From Sphingobacterium sp. (GTDB lineage: Bacteria; Bacteroidota; Bacteroidia; Sphingobacteriales; Sphingobacteriaceae): a stretch of DNA of 64,000 bases. The notes below the pieces were generated by a model, which was given only the letters and a program-made list of their open reading frames with translations, did no database searches and was not told the DNA's origin. The DNA lies in assembly GCA_031277685.1 (NCBI GenBank), contig JAITLV010000064.1, positions 1-64,000 on the forward strand, read 5' to 3'. Both the position numbers and the translations under genes were made by a program. Shown here piece after piece: positions 9,197 to 17,542 of the stretch. How positions within the stretch are numbered: position 1 is the first letter of the stretch; every line of letters begins with the position of its first letter.

Positions 9197-9292
9197 TCAA
9201 AGATCAATAATTACTTTGTGAGCTAACAAGCTCTGAGCATCTTTTAAATTTGGTATGTCATATCCAACCTGATTTTGTCTGTGCTTTGCCAT
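9197..9292 (-). CDS. 31-residue small ORF between exporter and kinase genes, candidate precursor peptide
   Basis: ATG at 9292 opens 31 codons ending TGA at 9197-9199. The product begins MAKHRQNQVGYD and ends LLAHKVIIDL: a basic start, one Tyr, one Ser, no Cys and a hydrophobic C-terminus. It is in the same frame as the ABC exporter gene and begins 12 bases after that gene's stop codon, so it could be a coupled small gene or a readthrough extension. It lies 16 bases before the kinase start. No ribosome-binding site is obvious, as is usual in Bacteroidota. It is the best small-peptide candidate within the cluster but could be chance. Confidence 0.35.
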   Translation of the reverse strand: MAKHRQNQVGYDIPNLKDAQSLLAHKVIIDL

Positions 9293-9304
9293 GTTGAATA
9301 GGTG

Positions 9305-10933
9305 TTAGTCGAGGTAAATACGATGTTGACATTTATCGGCCAGATTTAAATCATGTGTTACAAACAGGCAGATTTTGTGTTTTCCATATTCCAGCAGCCG
9401 TTGGGTCAAGGTGTCTGAAGTTGTTCGGTCTAGTGCTGAAGTTACCTCATCAAAGAGCCATATATCACCATCGTGCATCAATGCACGTGCAATAGCGATA
9501 CGTTGTGCTTGTCCCTCTGACAGGCCCATACCAGATTCACCCACCACAGTATCCACGCCATCCGGAAAATCAAAAACGAATTCCGCACAAGCCAACCAGA
9601 GTGCTTTCTCTATATCTAATGGTCCATCTTCCTTCACATGCAGCAATAGATTTTCCCGTATCGTTCCGCTGAAGAGCGAATTGCCCTGTGGGATATAAGC
9701 AAAATTGATACGGTGTTTTGCCGCCAATGACCGTTCACCATCCTGGTCGACCAGGGTAATGTCACCCTTTTCAGCTTTAAGCAGCGATAGTAATAGGCGG
9801 ATCAGGGTTGTTTTGCCCTTTCCGCTCGGCCCGATAATGGCGGTTGATTCGCCTACTTTGAGTGAAAGATTCAACTGTTGGAGCACCCATTTATCCTCAT
9901 AGCGAAAGGAGAGATCCTTGATACGCAATTCCGCGATCCTATTGAGTCGCTCTTGTTTTACCTGAGGTTCAATTTCACCCTCCTGTAGCTCCAATAGCCG
10001 ATCGGCGGACACCCGAAAGCGGACGAATCCTGGGATATAGGCGATTAAGGCAAGAATAGGCGTTTGAATTCTGGCTACTAACTGCAAAAATGCCGTCATT
10101 GTTCCAAAAGTGATCTGCCCGGACTGCAGACGATAGACTCCCCAGATAAATGCGACTAAGTAACCTGCATTCATGGCTACTTTCATGGCACCCTGTGTAT
10201 AGGTTGAAAAATTAATCTGCCGCATTTTCAGCAGGAAAAGCTGTTGCTGGCTTGAGGTTAATTTTGCTCTTCTTTTTGGAAAAATACCCATGGCACGGAT
10301 CAGTAGGCGAAACCGTAGATTCTCCTGCAAGACCTTGGAGAAATTACTTTCTTCCTCCTTCACCTCTTTGCTCAATTTGCGCATCTTACGGAAATAGATC
10401 TTGGAGAAGACAAATAGGGGAGAGATTGCCAATATCATCAAGGCCAGCATCGGATCCATATACCAAAGAAAGCCAACCGAAGCCAATAATTGGATAATGG
10501 TCAATACAAAGGAAAGCACCGTACTGGCAATGGTATTGGCCACTTCCTCACAGTCCGTTTGAATCCGGATCTGAATATCACCCGTGTGCCAGTTTTTGAT
10601 CAGTCGCCATACCGAAAGCATTTGGGCGTCGAGCATGTCACGTTGCAACTGCAGGGTTAGCATGAGCTTGATACGCTCTAGCATACGACCAGAAAAACCC
10701 TTAATAGCCACATTGAGGGTAATACTGCCGATAATGCCGATCAACAGCCATTTAAGCGGTAATTCCCCAGGTGAGGTTGCTACGTCAACTGCTTTTTTAG
10801 ACAGGTATACAAAGACCAGGGAAAGGCCGATACAGATCAGCTCCAATAGAAAGTAAAGAAGCAATCTTCCCCGATAGCCTTCGCTGATTGACCATGCCCA
10901 GCGCATATGTTGTTTCAGGCTGCTGTTGTTCAT
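9305..10933 (-). CDS. ABC transporter, fused membrane and ATPase domains (peptide-exporter type)
   Basis: A 542-residue half-transporter. Six membrane helices lie within residues 22-305 and the ATPase domain within about 335-542. The Walker A motif is GPSGKGKTT (368-376), the signature LSEGQ (471-475), Walker B IWLFDE (491-496) and the switch histidine is in VTHD near residue 529. There is no N-terminal C39 peptidase domain, so leader removal, if any, needs a separate protease; the S26 peptidase two genes upstream could do it. The gene follows the PqqD-like gene by 20 bases and precedes the kinase gene. It probably works as a homodimer exporting a modified peptide or related product; this is inferred from the neighbours. 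Confidence 0.9.
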   Translation of the reverse strand: MNNSSLKQHMRWAWSISEGYRGRLLLYFLLELICIGLSLVFVYLSKKAVDVATSPGELPLKWLLIGIIGSITLNVAIKGFSGRMLERIKLMLTLQLQRDMLDAQMLSVWRLIKNWHTGDIQIRIQTDCEEVANTIASTVLSFVLTIIQLLASVGFLWYMDPMLALMILAISPLFVFSKIYFRKMRKLSKEVKEEESNFSKVLQENLRFRLLIRAMGIFPKRRAKLTSSQQQLFLLKMRQINFSTYTQGAMKVAMNAGYLVAFIWGVYRLQSGQITFGTMTAFLQLVARIQTPILALIAYIPGFVRFRVSADRLLELQEGEIEPQVKQERLNRIAELRIKDLSFRYEDKWVLQQLNLSLKVGESTAIIGPSGKGKTTLIRLLLSLLKAEKGDITLVDQDGERSLAAKHRINFAYIPQGNSLFSGTIRENLLLHVKEDGPLDIEKALWLACAEFVFDFPDGVDTVVGESGMGLSEGQAQRIAIARALMHDGDIWLFDEVTSALDRTTSDTLTQRLLEYGKHKICLFVTHDLNLADKCQHRIYLD

Positions 10934-10953
10934 TCAGATTGATAACGGAAAGC

Positions 10954-11223
10954 TTATTTTTCCAAAAGTCCTTGTTTTTCAAAATCGCCAAGTAAAACGT
11001 CAGCGTCGGATTGCGCCTGCTCCGCATCTACCTCATAGTTCTCGCAAAGTAGTTCGACGATTGTTGCACGGTCAAATTCTTTTCCTTTTAATTGCTCCCA
11101 AAGCCATGCCGCAGAACTATTAAGGGTATATACAGTTGATAAGTCAACCATATCTTGACTAGGGTCAACAATTAAATGATCTGCACCAATTGTTCTCAAT
11201 ACTAAATCCGATCTCAATTTCAT
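10954..11223 (-). CDS. PqqD family protein (RiPP recognition element-like)
   Basis: An 89-residue protein of the PqqD fold, which binds precursor peptides and presents them to modifying enzymes in many RiPP systems. The typical blocks are present: a beta-hairpin start, VYTLNSSAAWLW near residues 30-41 (the family L-N-x-x-A-x-x-I/L-W motif), two helices and a final LLGDFEKQGLL helix. It is full length for the family. It lies 20 bases before the exporter gene and about 246 bases after the S26 peptidase gene, with its own promoter at 11433-11440. Its presence is the main reason to read the cluster as peptide-related. Confidence 0.88.
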   Translation of the reverse strand: MKLRSDLVLRTIGADHLIVDPSQDMVDLSTVYTLNSSAAWLWEQLKGKEFDRATIVELLCENYEVDAEQAQSDADVLLGDFEKQGLLEK

Positions 11224-11469
11224 ATGTAAATTATTGTTTATTCATGCGTTAATTTCCCTTTTTCAGGGTATTATTCATCATTATCTATTTTCAACGGTAT
11301 TCATGAGTTCGTTTCACTCAGTTCATGTTGCCTTTGGCGGTTTAAATGCCATATGCAATATGCCCAAATCCATTCATTCGTGTATGTTCGTTTTAAATAG
11401 TATACGTAGATACTAAATAGAATAAATAAAACCAAAGTTAATAATTATTTTCCATCAGCATCATTCGAT
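11224..11469 (-). other. Leader region of the PqqD/ABC/kinase unit with tiny ORFs
   Basis: On the minus strand this 246-base gap holds only tiny ORFs: 11 codons (11377-11342), 16 codons (11373-11323, product starting MDLGILHMAF), then 7- and 10-codon frames near the PqqD start. None is a convincing precursor. A short CCCT/AGGG hairpin lies near 11256-11268. The region may simply be a long untranslated leader. Confidence 0.3.
11433..11440 (-). promoter_or_regulatory. -7 box for the PqqD/exporter/kinase unit
   Basis: The plus strand reads CAAAGTTA, giving TAACTTTG on the minus strand, an exact TAnnTTTG match. Transcription would start near 11426 and leave a leader of about 200 bases before PqqD. 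No good -33 TTTG was seen. Confidence 0.5.
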
Positions 11470-11940
11470 TTATCGCTGTACAATATGTTTTAATTTTGCA
11501 ACAATCCGGCGCAGCAGACGGATATGATACCAAGCCAGACCACGCAATCTTGCCCAACGATGATTTAAATCATTCTCTACCAATGAATTTTGTGGAAAAT
11601 GGCTTGACGCAACTGCAATTATGTCTGCACTGTTGATATATTCCTTTAGCACGAGATTACCATCACCGGCAAGGACGATCTGCGTATTCTTTTTCCTGAC
11701 ATAGCGATGGAAAACATATTTCCCCTGATGTTTGGCCAGTAGATTGCTGCCCCGCTGTAAAGCTCCGCCCTGATAAGCCACTAATAAAACACTGTCCCCA
11801 TCCTGAATAAAGGGGCGCATACTACCACCTTTGATGCGGATGCGAACTTCCTTCCCTTCATCCAGCATCCGTTGTACTTCAGCAAAATAAAGTTCATTGG
11901 AGATGATCCTCGTCTGGTTGTCTTCCGATTGTTCGCCCAT
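11470..11940 (-). CDS. S24/S26 family peptidase, SipW/Sec11-like signal peptidase
   Basis: A 156-residue protein with the signal-peptidase serine motif GGSMRPF (catalytic Ser40) and, 38 residues later, VFHR with His78. A Ser-His pair of this spacing is the SipW/Sec11 (S26B) arrangement, unlike the Ser-Lys pair of bacterial LepB. No clear N-terminal membrane anchor is visible, only a weak hydrophobic stretch, so it may be soluble or held by partners; that is unusual for a signal peptidase. It starts 3 bases after the thioredoxin-like gene stop, indicating co-transcription. In this context it could remove a leader from an exported peptide; it could also be a degenerate LexA-like peptidase. Confidence 0.8.
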   Translation of the reverse strand: MGEQSEDNQTRIISNELYFAEVQRMLDEGKEVRIRIKGGSMRPFIQDGDSVLLVAYQGGALQRGSNLLAKHQGKYVFHRYVRKKNTQIVLAGDGNLVLKEYINSADIIAVASSHFPQNSLVENDLNHRWARLRGLAWYHIRLLRRIVAKLKHIVQR

Positions 11941-11943
11941 ATG

Positions 11944-12858
11944 CTATTGAGTGGGTTGGACAAAATATTGGATGACAGGTTGCAGATAAGTGTCTTTCAA
12001 GAGTACTTTCTTGTGCTCGTCCAGAAGATATATTGTTGGCGAAGCCTTCAAGTCATATAAGTTGAATGAAAGAATCTTGCTATCACTGTCGAAACCATTG
12101 ATCCATTTTTCAGACATTTCGGTCATATAATTCTTCCATTTGTTGCGGTCACCCCAAGGGTCAATGGCCAGCACTTGCACCTGTAGCTGTTCAAATAGCT
12201 GTACCAATTGTGGCGTATCACGCAATTGGTGGATTGTTTCTTTGCAATGTGAACATTCTGGGTCGTAAAAGATCAAAAAGGTATATTTTCCTTTTGTCTG
12301 CGATAATTTTTGTTTCGTTCCATTCGCCAGTTCGTAGCTGAAGTCTTCCGCAGGCTGCCCTACTTTATTACGTAGTACCAATTTGTATATAGGCCTATAG
12401 GCTTCTTTCTCTAGATCTGATAGGAGGTCGGTCTTGATCAGATAGCGCAATACAGATTCATAGCTGATATCATTTCGCATCGGCGAATTGCCATCATATA
12501 GATAACGCTCATAGAGTTTAATAAAATGGTCAAAACTTGGTCGATTGGATTTTGCTTTGTCCAACATCAGGTCTACCGCCTTGTCACGCATGGCCGAATT
12601 TGGAGTTGTCGATAGTAAGCCGATGAAATCAGCGAGCTTTTGTTCACCAATGTCCGGATTGTTTACCTGGGCGGTATCTTTCATGTCAAACTTATCCCAA
12701 AAGTGTAATAGGCTGCTGTCAGCCGTACTTAATGTACCTGCTTTTTGCGGGATTGTTTCGTTACTTTCCTTTTTTGAATTATTATTTCCATTGCATGCCC
12801 ATAACATACCTATCATCAGGGCCATCGGCAACCAAAAACCTAGAGTTGAACTTTTCAT
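11944..12858 (-). CDS. Thioredoxin-like (TlpA/DUF5106-type) lipoprotein
   Basis: A 304-residue lipoprotein with lipobox Cys22 (MLWACNG). The N-terminal half is helical and unassigned, as in DUF5106-type Bacteroidota proteins. The C-terminal half is a TlpA/AhpC-like thioredoxin fold with the active-site motif CSHCKE near residues 206-211 after FLIFYDPE. It acts in the periplasm as a disulfide oxidoreductase. It is the first gene of the leftward unit and is followed at 3 bases by the S26 peptidase. A cysteine redox role is notable because the candidate 31-residue peptide has no cysteine; the true substrate may be elsewhere. Confidence 0.85.
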   Translation of the reverse strand: MKSSTLGFWLPMALMIGMLWACNGNNNSKKESNETIPQKAGTLSTADSSLLHFWDKFDMKDTAQVNNPDIGEQKLADFIGLLSTTPNSAMRDKAVDLMLDKAKSNRPSFDHFIKLYERYLYDGNSPMRNDISYESVLRYLIKTDLLSDLEKEAYRPIYKLVLRNKVGQPAEDFSYELANGTKQKLSQTKGKYTFLIFYDPECSHCKETIHQLRDTPQLVQLFEQLQVQVLAIDPWGDRNKWKNYMTEMSEKWINGFDSDSKILSFNLYDLKASPTIYLLDEHKKVLLKDTYLQPVIQYFVQPTQ

Positions 12859-13125
12859 GCTAATTTATGCTTAACTTCGCTAAGTTAATAAAACTTTCAG
12901 GATTCCATGGCCAGAATCATCGGCATTCCTAGCACTGATTGCTTTTGTTTACTGTTAAAGTCGGTGATAACTAATTGCATAGAACGTCAACCGTAGCGAA
13001 AGACCTTTCTTTTACGTTAGAAACCTGAATAGTGAAAGAGTTGAGTATAGCGTAAAGATCTATTTTCTGCTTGCTTTTAAGCTCTCTGTGTAAATTTTTT
13101 AAACGATTTAATTAAATAGTTTTAC

Positions 13126-13133
13126 TAATTTTG
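13126..13133 (+). promoter_or_regulatory. -7 box of polysaccharide locus 1
   Basis: TAATTTTG matches TAnnTTTG. Transcription would begin near 13139, so an upstream TTG at 13131 cannot be the start of the SLBB gene, and ATG at 13155 (before a clear signal peptide) is preferred over ATG 13140. No -33 TTTG is visible. Confidence 0.6.
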
Positions 13134-13154
13134 CGGCAAATGCCAATATATCGA

Positions 13155-15692
13155 ATGAAAAAAGTAATTTTATGGTTTTGCATGATCGGATTTGTGGGCT
13201 CAGTATACGCACAAACCAATCCTGCCAATATCAAAGTGGATAATCTAACGGATGCCCAGATAGAGCAATATGTAAAACAAGCTGCTTTAATGGGGTATGA
13301 CGAAAGTCAATTAGATGGTTTTGCCCGCGCGCAAGGCGTATCTGCTGTTGAAGTACAAAAGCTAAAAGATCGTTTGGCGAAAATTAAACGTAAGAAGCAA
13401 CAACCCGATCAATCTCAGGGCAAGAATAATACCACGACCACAGGTCGGACAACAGGCCGTCAGGTAGGTGGTTCAAACAATACAGATTCCTTAAAAAATA
13501 AACGTACCAATAATCCCGATTCTCTTCAGCAAGATGATGCGAAGTTGAAAATATTTGGTTCGGACCTGTTTAAAAATAATAGCATCACGTTTGAACCCAA
13601 TCTTCGGATGGCGACGCCAAGTTCCTATATCATCGGCCCTGATGATGAGATCTTATTGGATATTACGGGCGACAATGAAGCATCCTATACATTGCCTGTT
13701 AGTCCAGATGGCACGATCAAAGTGGAATATGTCGGACAGATTAATGTTGCGGGTCTTTCGATTGCGGCAGCAAAAAGCAAGATTGAACAACGTCTTAGTA
13801 GCACTTACCCAGCAATCCGTTCTGGAAGAACAAATGTAAGTGTCACCATTGGTAATATCCGCACCATTCGGGTTACGCTGACAGGTGCTGTGACAAAGCC
13901 AGGTACCTATAGCCTTCCATCGTTAGCGACGGTCTTTAATGCACTCTATGCTTCTGGCGGCCCCAATAAGAATGGTACCTACCGTCAGATTCAGGTGATC
14001 CGTGGCAATCGTGTCGTCAGTACAATTGATGTCTATGATTTCTTGGCCAACGGTATACAGCAGGGCAATATCCGACTACAAGATCAAGATATTATCCATA
14101 TTCCTGTATATGCTGCACGCGTGCAGTTTGAAGGTGAAGTAAAACGGCCAGCAATTTTCGAGACCGTGACAGGAGAATCATTATCTGATATTTTGCGTTA
14201 TGCGGGCGAGTTTACAGAGAATGCATATACAGCTAAAATTAAGGTTTTGCAAACGACAGGACGAGAGCGTAGTGTCCAGGATGTATATGCGAATCAATTT
14301 GCAAATTACACGCCAAAGGGCGGTGACCAGTATATTGTCGAGCCGATATTAGAGCGTTATGCCAATCGGGTGTCTGTCCTTGGGGCGGTATTTCGTCCGG
14401 GTATTTTTGGATTGGAGTCAGATCTGACACTCAAGCAAGTGCTTGAAATGGCCGATGGTGTACGTGAGGATGCCTTTTTAGAACGGGGCATAATCAACCG
14501 TTTGAGAGCCGATAACACATCCGAGCTAATTAACTTTAATGTACGTGAGATATTGGCCGGAACAGTTGCCGACATTCCTTTAAAGCGTGAGGACAAGATT
14601 GAAATTGCATCTATTTTTGATTTACGTGACGAATATAAATTTACGGTTCAGGGTGAAGTACGTTTTCCAGGCGATTTACCTTTTGCCAGCAATGCAACTT
14701 TGGGCGATGTCATTCAAAAGGCTGGCGGCTTTACAGAAGCGGCTAAAAATGCACGCGTGGAGATTGCCCGAAGATTGAAACAGCGCAACGCTGATGATCA
14801 CAGTTCTTCACAAACTATTTTAGTTGATATTAAAGACGGCCTCCTTACAGATCCGACTATCGCTTTGCAGCCTTACGATGTTATTTCAGTCCTTGGCGAT
14901 GCTGGTTTCCGTACCCAACGACAGGTGACCATTGAGGGTGAGGTATTGTATCCAGGTATTTATACGATTTCACGCGAGGACGAGCGTATTTCCGATATCA
15001 TCAAACGGGCGGGGGGATTGACCACTTATGCTTATACAGAAGGAGCCTCTTTAAAACGTACAGGCATGTCCAAATTGAAAGCCGAAGAGAAAAAAGAGAA
15101 AGAACGTTTGAAAAAAGAATTGGAGCAAGATAGTTTGGACGATGAGGGAAATAGCAATAAAAAGAATAAACAAGAAAAAGAGTCAGAAGAGGAGAATGCC
15201 GACAATTCTAAAGCAAAAAGCAGTGCTTTGGCAAAAGTATCGCAACAGGGTATGTCTGCGTCGGATATAGAGCCGAGTGATCTTGTGGGGATCGAATTAA
15301 ATAAAATTTTGGAGAAACCTTACGATAAGGGTGATCTTTTAGTTTTGGATGGTGATATTATTACTGTACCCAAAGAACTCGAGACAGTGAAGGTTGTGGG
15401 TGAAGTCTTGAATCCCAATAACGTTATCTATGTCAAAGGTAAAAACCTAAAATACTATATCAATCAAGCCGGCGGATTTACCGACAATGCATTGAAAAAG
15501 CGTGTCTTCGTGCAATATGCCAATGGTGCAGTAAAAGGCAAAGATGGTGGTTATCCTGATGTAAAGCCTGGAGCTGAGATTGTTGTTCCTAAACGAGCGC
15601 CAAGGGAGAAACTAAGTTCACAGGCCTGGGTTGGAATCGGGACAGGGATTGCGTCCACACTCGCAATTATTATTAGTTTATTCAGAAAGTAA
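13155..15692 (+). CDS. Multi-SLBB outer-membrane polysaccharide export protein (Wza family)
   Basis: About 845 residues from the chosen ATG, which starts a signal peptide ending VYAQ. A Poly_export domain near residues 155-240 (DEILLDITGD) is followed by about six SLBB-type repeats marked by G-E-V/A-x-x-P-G blocks (for example GEVRFPGDL, GEVLYPGIY, GEVLNPNNV). A Lys/Glu/Asp-rich stretch (about 640-700) interrupts the last repeats, and a hydrophobic helix precedes the C-terminal FRK. It is more than twice the length of classical Wza and has no lipobox. It should form the export channel for locus 1, with the chain-length protein 11 bases downstream as its inner-membrane partner. Confidence 0.9.
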   Translation: MKKVILWFCMIGFVGSVYAQTNPANIKVDNLTDAQIEQYVKQAALMGYDESQLDGFARAQGVSAVEVQKLKDRLAKIKRKKQQPDQSQGKNNTTTTGRTTGRQVGGSNNTDSLKNKRTNNPDSLQQDDAKLKIFGSDLFKNNSITFEPNLRMATPSSYIIGPDDEILLDITGDNEASYTLPVSPDGTIKVEYVGQINVAGLSIAAAKSKIEQRLSSTYPAIRSGRTNVSVTIGNIRTIRVTLTGAVTKPGTYSLPSLATVFNALYASGGPNKNGTYRQIQVIRGNRVVSTIDVYDFLANGIQQGNIRLQDQDIIHIPVYAARVQFEGEVKRPAIFETVTGESLSDILRYAGEFTENAYTAKIKVLQTTGRERSVQDVYANQFANYTPKGGDQYIVEPILERYANRVSVLGAVFRPGIFGLESDLTLKQVLEMADGVREDAFLERGIINRLRADNTSELINFNVREILAGTVADIPLKREDKIEIASIFDLRDEYKFTVQGEVRFPGDLPFASNATLGDVIQKAGGFTEAAKNARVEIARRLKQRNADDHSSSQTILVDIKDGLLTDPTIALQPYDVISVLGDAGFRTQRQVTIEGEVLYPGIYTISREDERISDIIKRAGGLTTYAYTEGASLKRTGMSKLKAEEKKEKERLKKELEQDSLDDEGNSNKKNKQEKESEEENADNSKAKSSALAKVSQQGMSASDIEPSDLVGIELNKILEKPYDKGDLLVLDGDIITVPKELETVKVVGEVLNPNNVIYVKGKNLKYYINQAGGFTDNALKKRVFVQYANGAVKGKDGGYPDVKPGAEIVVPKRAPREKLSSQAWVGIGTGIASTLAIIISLFRK

Positions 15693-15703
15693 CACAAAAA
15701 GGG

Positions 15704-16789
15704 TTGGAAAATAAAACGTTACAGACGAGAGAAGAGCTATCTTTAAAGCAGCTTATTTTAAAGGTAAAAGGATGGTTTACATATCTGTTATTAAAATGGT
15801 ATATTTTAGTAATGGCTATTATTCTGGGAGCTGTTGCCAGCTTTTTTTATGCTAAATCACGAAAACCCATTTACAAGGCCAGCACTACCTTTGTCTTAGA
15901 AGCCGGAGGAAATAACAACAATGGGGGAGGTATGAGCCAAATGGCTGGTTTAGCTGCGTTGGCCGGTATTGATCTGGGAAATACAGGCGGCGGGATTTTT
16001 CAGGGGGACAACTTGTTTGAACTCTATAAATCCCGTAAAATGATTGAAGCAGTTCTTCTTGAGCGCTCGTCAAGTGACAGCACTAAGCTATTGGTTGATC
16101 GATATCTGGAGATGGAAAAAATACGAGACAAGTGGAAAGAGAAGAAAAAGGAATTGCTCCAAATAGATTTTGCAAAGAAAGTCCCTGACCATCTGCAGCG
16201 CCAACGCGATAGTATATTGCAAACAATTGTAAAAGATATCAATAAAAATAAATTGACTGTCGGTAAGAATGATAAAAAGTCTGCAATTATTAAAGTAGAT
16301 GTCAAATCGACTGATGAAATATTTTCCAAAGAGTTTAATGAGTCCCTTGTGGCGCAAGTAAACGATTTTTACATAAAGACCAAGACAAAGAAGTCTTTAG
16401 ATAACATCGAAATTCTCCAGCGTAAAACTGATTCCGTGAGAGCTGTGATGAATGGAAGTATTTCCTCTGCTGCCGTAGCGATTGATGCAACCCCGAATCT
16501 TAATCCAACCAGGCAAGCTCAGCGTTTAGTTCCAACCCAACGGTCGCAATTTTCTGCGGAGACAAATAAAGCAATTCTAGGTCAATTAATACAAAATCTG
16601 GAGATGGCTAAGATGAATCTGATGAAAGAAGCGCCGCTGATACAGAAAGTTGACGAGCCTGTATTGCCCCTTGAAGTTGATAAAATCGGGAAGATTAGGG
16701 CTACCTTAATAGGAGGGATTTTAGCAGGTTTATTGGCCGCTGTTTTCCTGTTGTTCCGAAAAATTTTCAAGAACATCATGGCTAAATAA
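15704..16789 (+). CDS. Chain-length determinant protein (Wzz family, no kinase domain)
   Basis: A 361-residue inner-membrane protein with transmembrane segments near residues 28-47 and 333-352 flanking a periplasmic coiled-coil domain, the Wzz/PCP layout. A glycine/asparagine-rich segment (GGNNNNGGG) lies near residue 65. Unlike the locus 2 protein it lacks a BY-kinase domain. It starts at TTG 15704, 11 bases after the SLBB gene; no better ATG exists because the first membrane helix must be included. It sets polymer length in Wzy-dependent synthesis. Confidence 0.87.
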   Translation: MENKTLQTREELSLKQLILKVKGWFTYLLLKWYILVMAIILGAVASFFYAKSRKPIYKASTTFVLEAGGNNNNGGGMSQMAGLAALAGIDLGNTGGGIFQGDNLFELYKSRKMIEAVLLERSSSDSTKLLVDRYLEMEKIRDKWKEKKKELLQIDFAKKVPDHLQRQRDSILQTIVKDINKNKLTVGKNDKKSAIIKVDVKSTDEIFSKEFNESLVAQVNDFYIKTKTKKSLDNIEILQRKTDSVRAVMNGSISSAAVAIDATPNLNPTRQAQRLVPTQRSQFSAETNKAILGQLIQNLEMAKMNLMKEAPLIQKVDEPVLPLEVDKIGKIRATLIGGILAGLLAAVFLLFRKIFKNIMAK

Positions 16790-16864
16790 AAGCGTAGCCG
16801 AATTGAAGTTACTCGAAGTATCTTAGGGCGGACTTATCGTATTAAATGTTAATTATCAGAAATT

Positions 16865-17482
16865 ATGCAGAGATTGATTAAATATATCATTCGTATATTA
16901 CACGCTGTTTTTACTCTAAATCTCTTTAAATCTATTAGAAGACGGCTTGATCAATTGTATACGGCATGGATTTCCAATGAATTTAATGGATGCCAGTCGG
17001 CCTTTATTCGTTACCCGATGTATCTGACCGGGGGAAAATATATGAGTCTTGGCAAAGGATTTAATTGTGACCAACGTCTTCGTCTTGATGCTTTTGATTT
17101 TTTTTTAGGAGAGAAATTTGCACCACAGCTCACGATAGGAGAAAACGTGTCGATCCAGAAGGACTGCCATATCGGAGCAATAAATAAAATAGTTATCGGC
17201 AATAATGTGCTTATCGCCAGTAAAGTGTACATAAGCGATCATTCCCATGGAAAAGTGTCTAAAGAAGAATTGAAATTTTCTCCGGCGTGTAGAAAACTTT
17301 ATTCAAAAGGACCGATTTTCATAGGAAATAATGTTTGGATAGGGGAAGGTGTAGCAATATTACCCAATGTAAGTCTTGGAGATAATTGTATTGTTGGAGC
17401 AAATTCAGTTGTTACCAAATCTTTTCCTGAAAATTGTGTGATCGGTGGAAATCCTGCGAGGATCATAAAATTGTTAGATTAA
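16865..17482 (+). CDS. Acyltransferase, left-handed beta-helix type (O-acetyltransferase)
   Basis: A 205-residue hexapeptide-repeat protein of the WcaF/LacA/Vat type. Hexapeptide repeats run through residues 95-200 with the catalytic-histidine block SDHSHG (about 124-129) and the closing GGNPARIIKLL motif. It most likely transfers an acetyl group from acetyl-CoA to a sugar of the locus 1 repeat unit. It is in line with the flanking polysaccharide genes, 75 bases after the Wzz gene. Confidence 0.87.
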   Translation: MQRLIKYIIRILHAVFTLNLFKSIRRRLDQLYTAWISNEFNGCQSAFIRYPMYLTGGKYMSLGKGFNCDQRLRLDAFDFFLGEKFAPQLTIGENVSIQKDCHIGAINKIVIGNNVLIASKVYISDHSHGKVSKEELKFSPACRKLYSKGPIFIGNNVWIGEGVAILPNVSLGDNCIVGANSVVTKSFPENCVIGGNPARIIKLLD

Positions 17483-17542
17483 TAGCAGAGAATAACTTTG
17501 CAGAGTTAGCGAATTATTGGAGTAGAACATTAAGATATATAA

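Noticed and set aside
11342..11377. 11-codon ORF (MNGFGHIAYG) before PqqD as a peptide precursor
   Set aside because: Too short for known precursors and without supporting context beyond position; kept only as part of the leader description.
13131..13154. TTG start (13131) or ATG (13140) for the SLBB export gene
   Set aside because: The TTG overlaps the -7 box and lies before the expected transcript start; the signal peptide begins at ATG 13155.
16088..16357. Minus-strand ORFs inside the chain-length gene
   Set aside because: They lie fully inside a well-supported gene, lack family features and look like antisense shadows.
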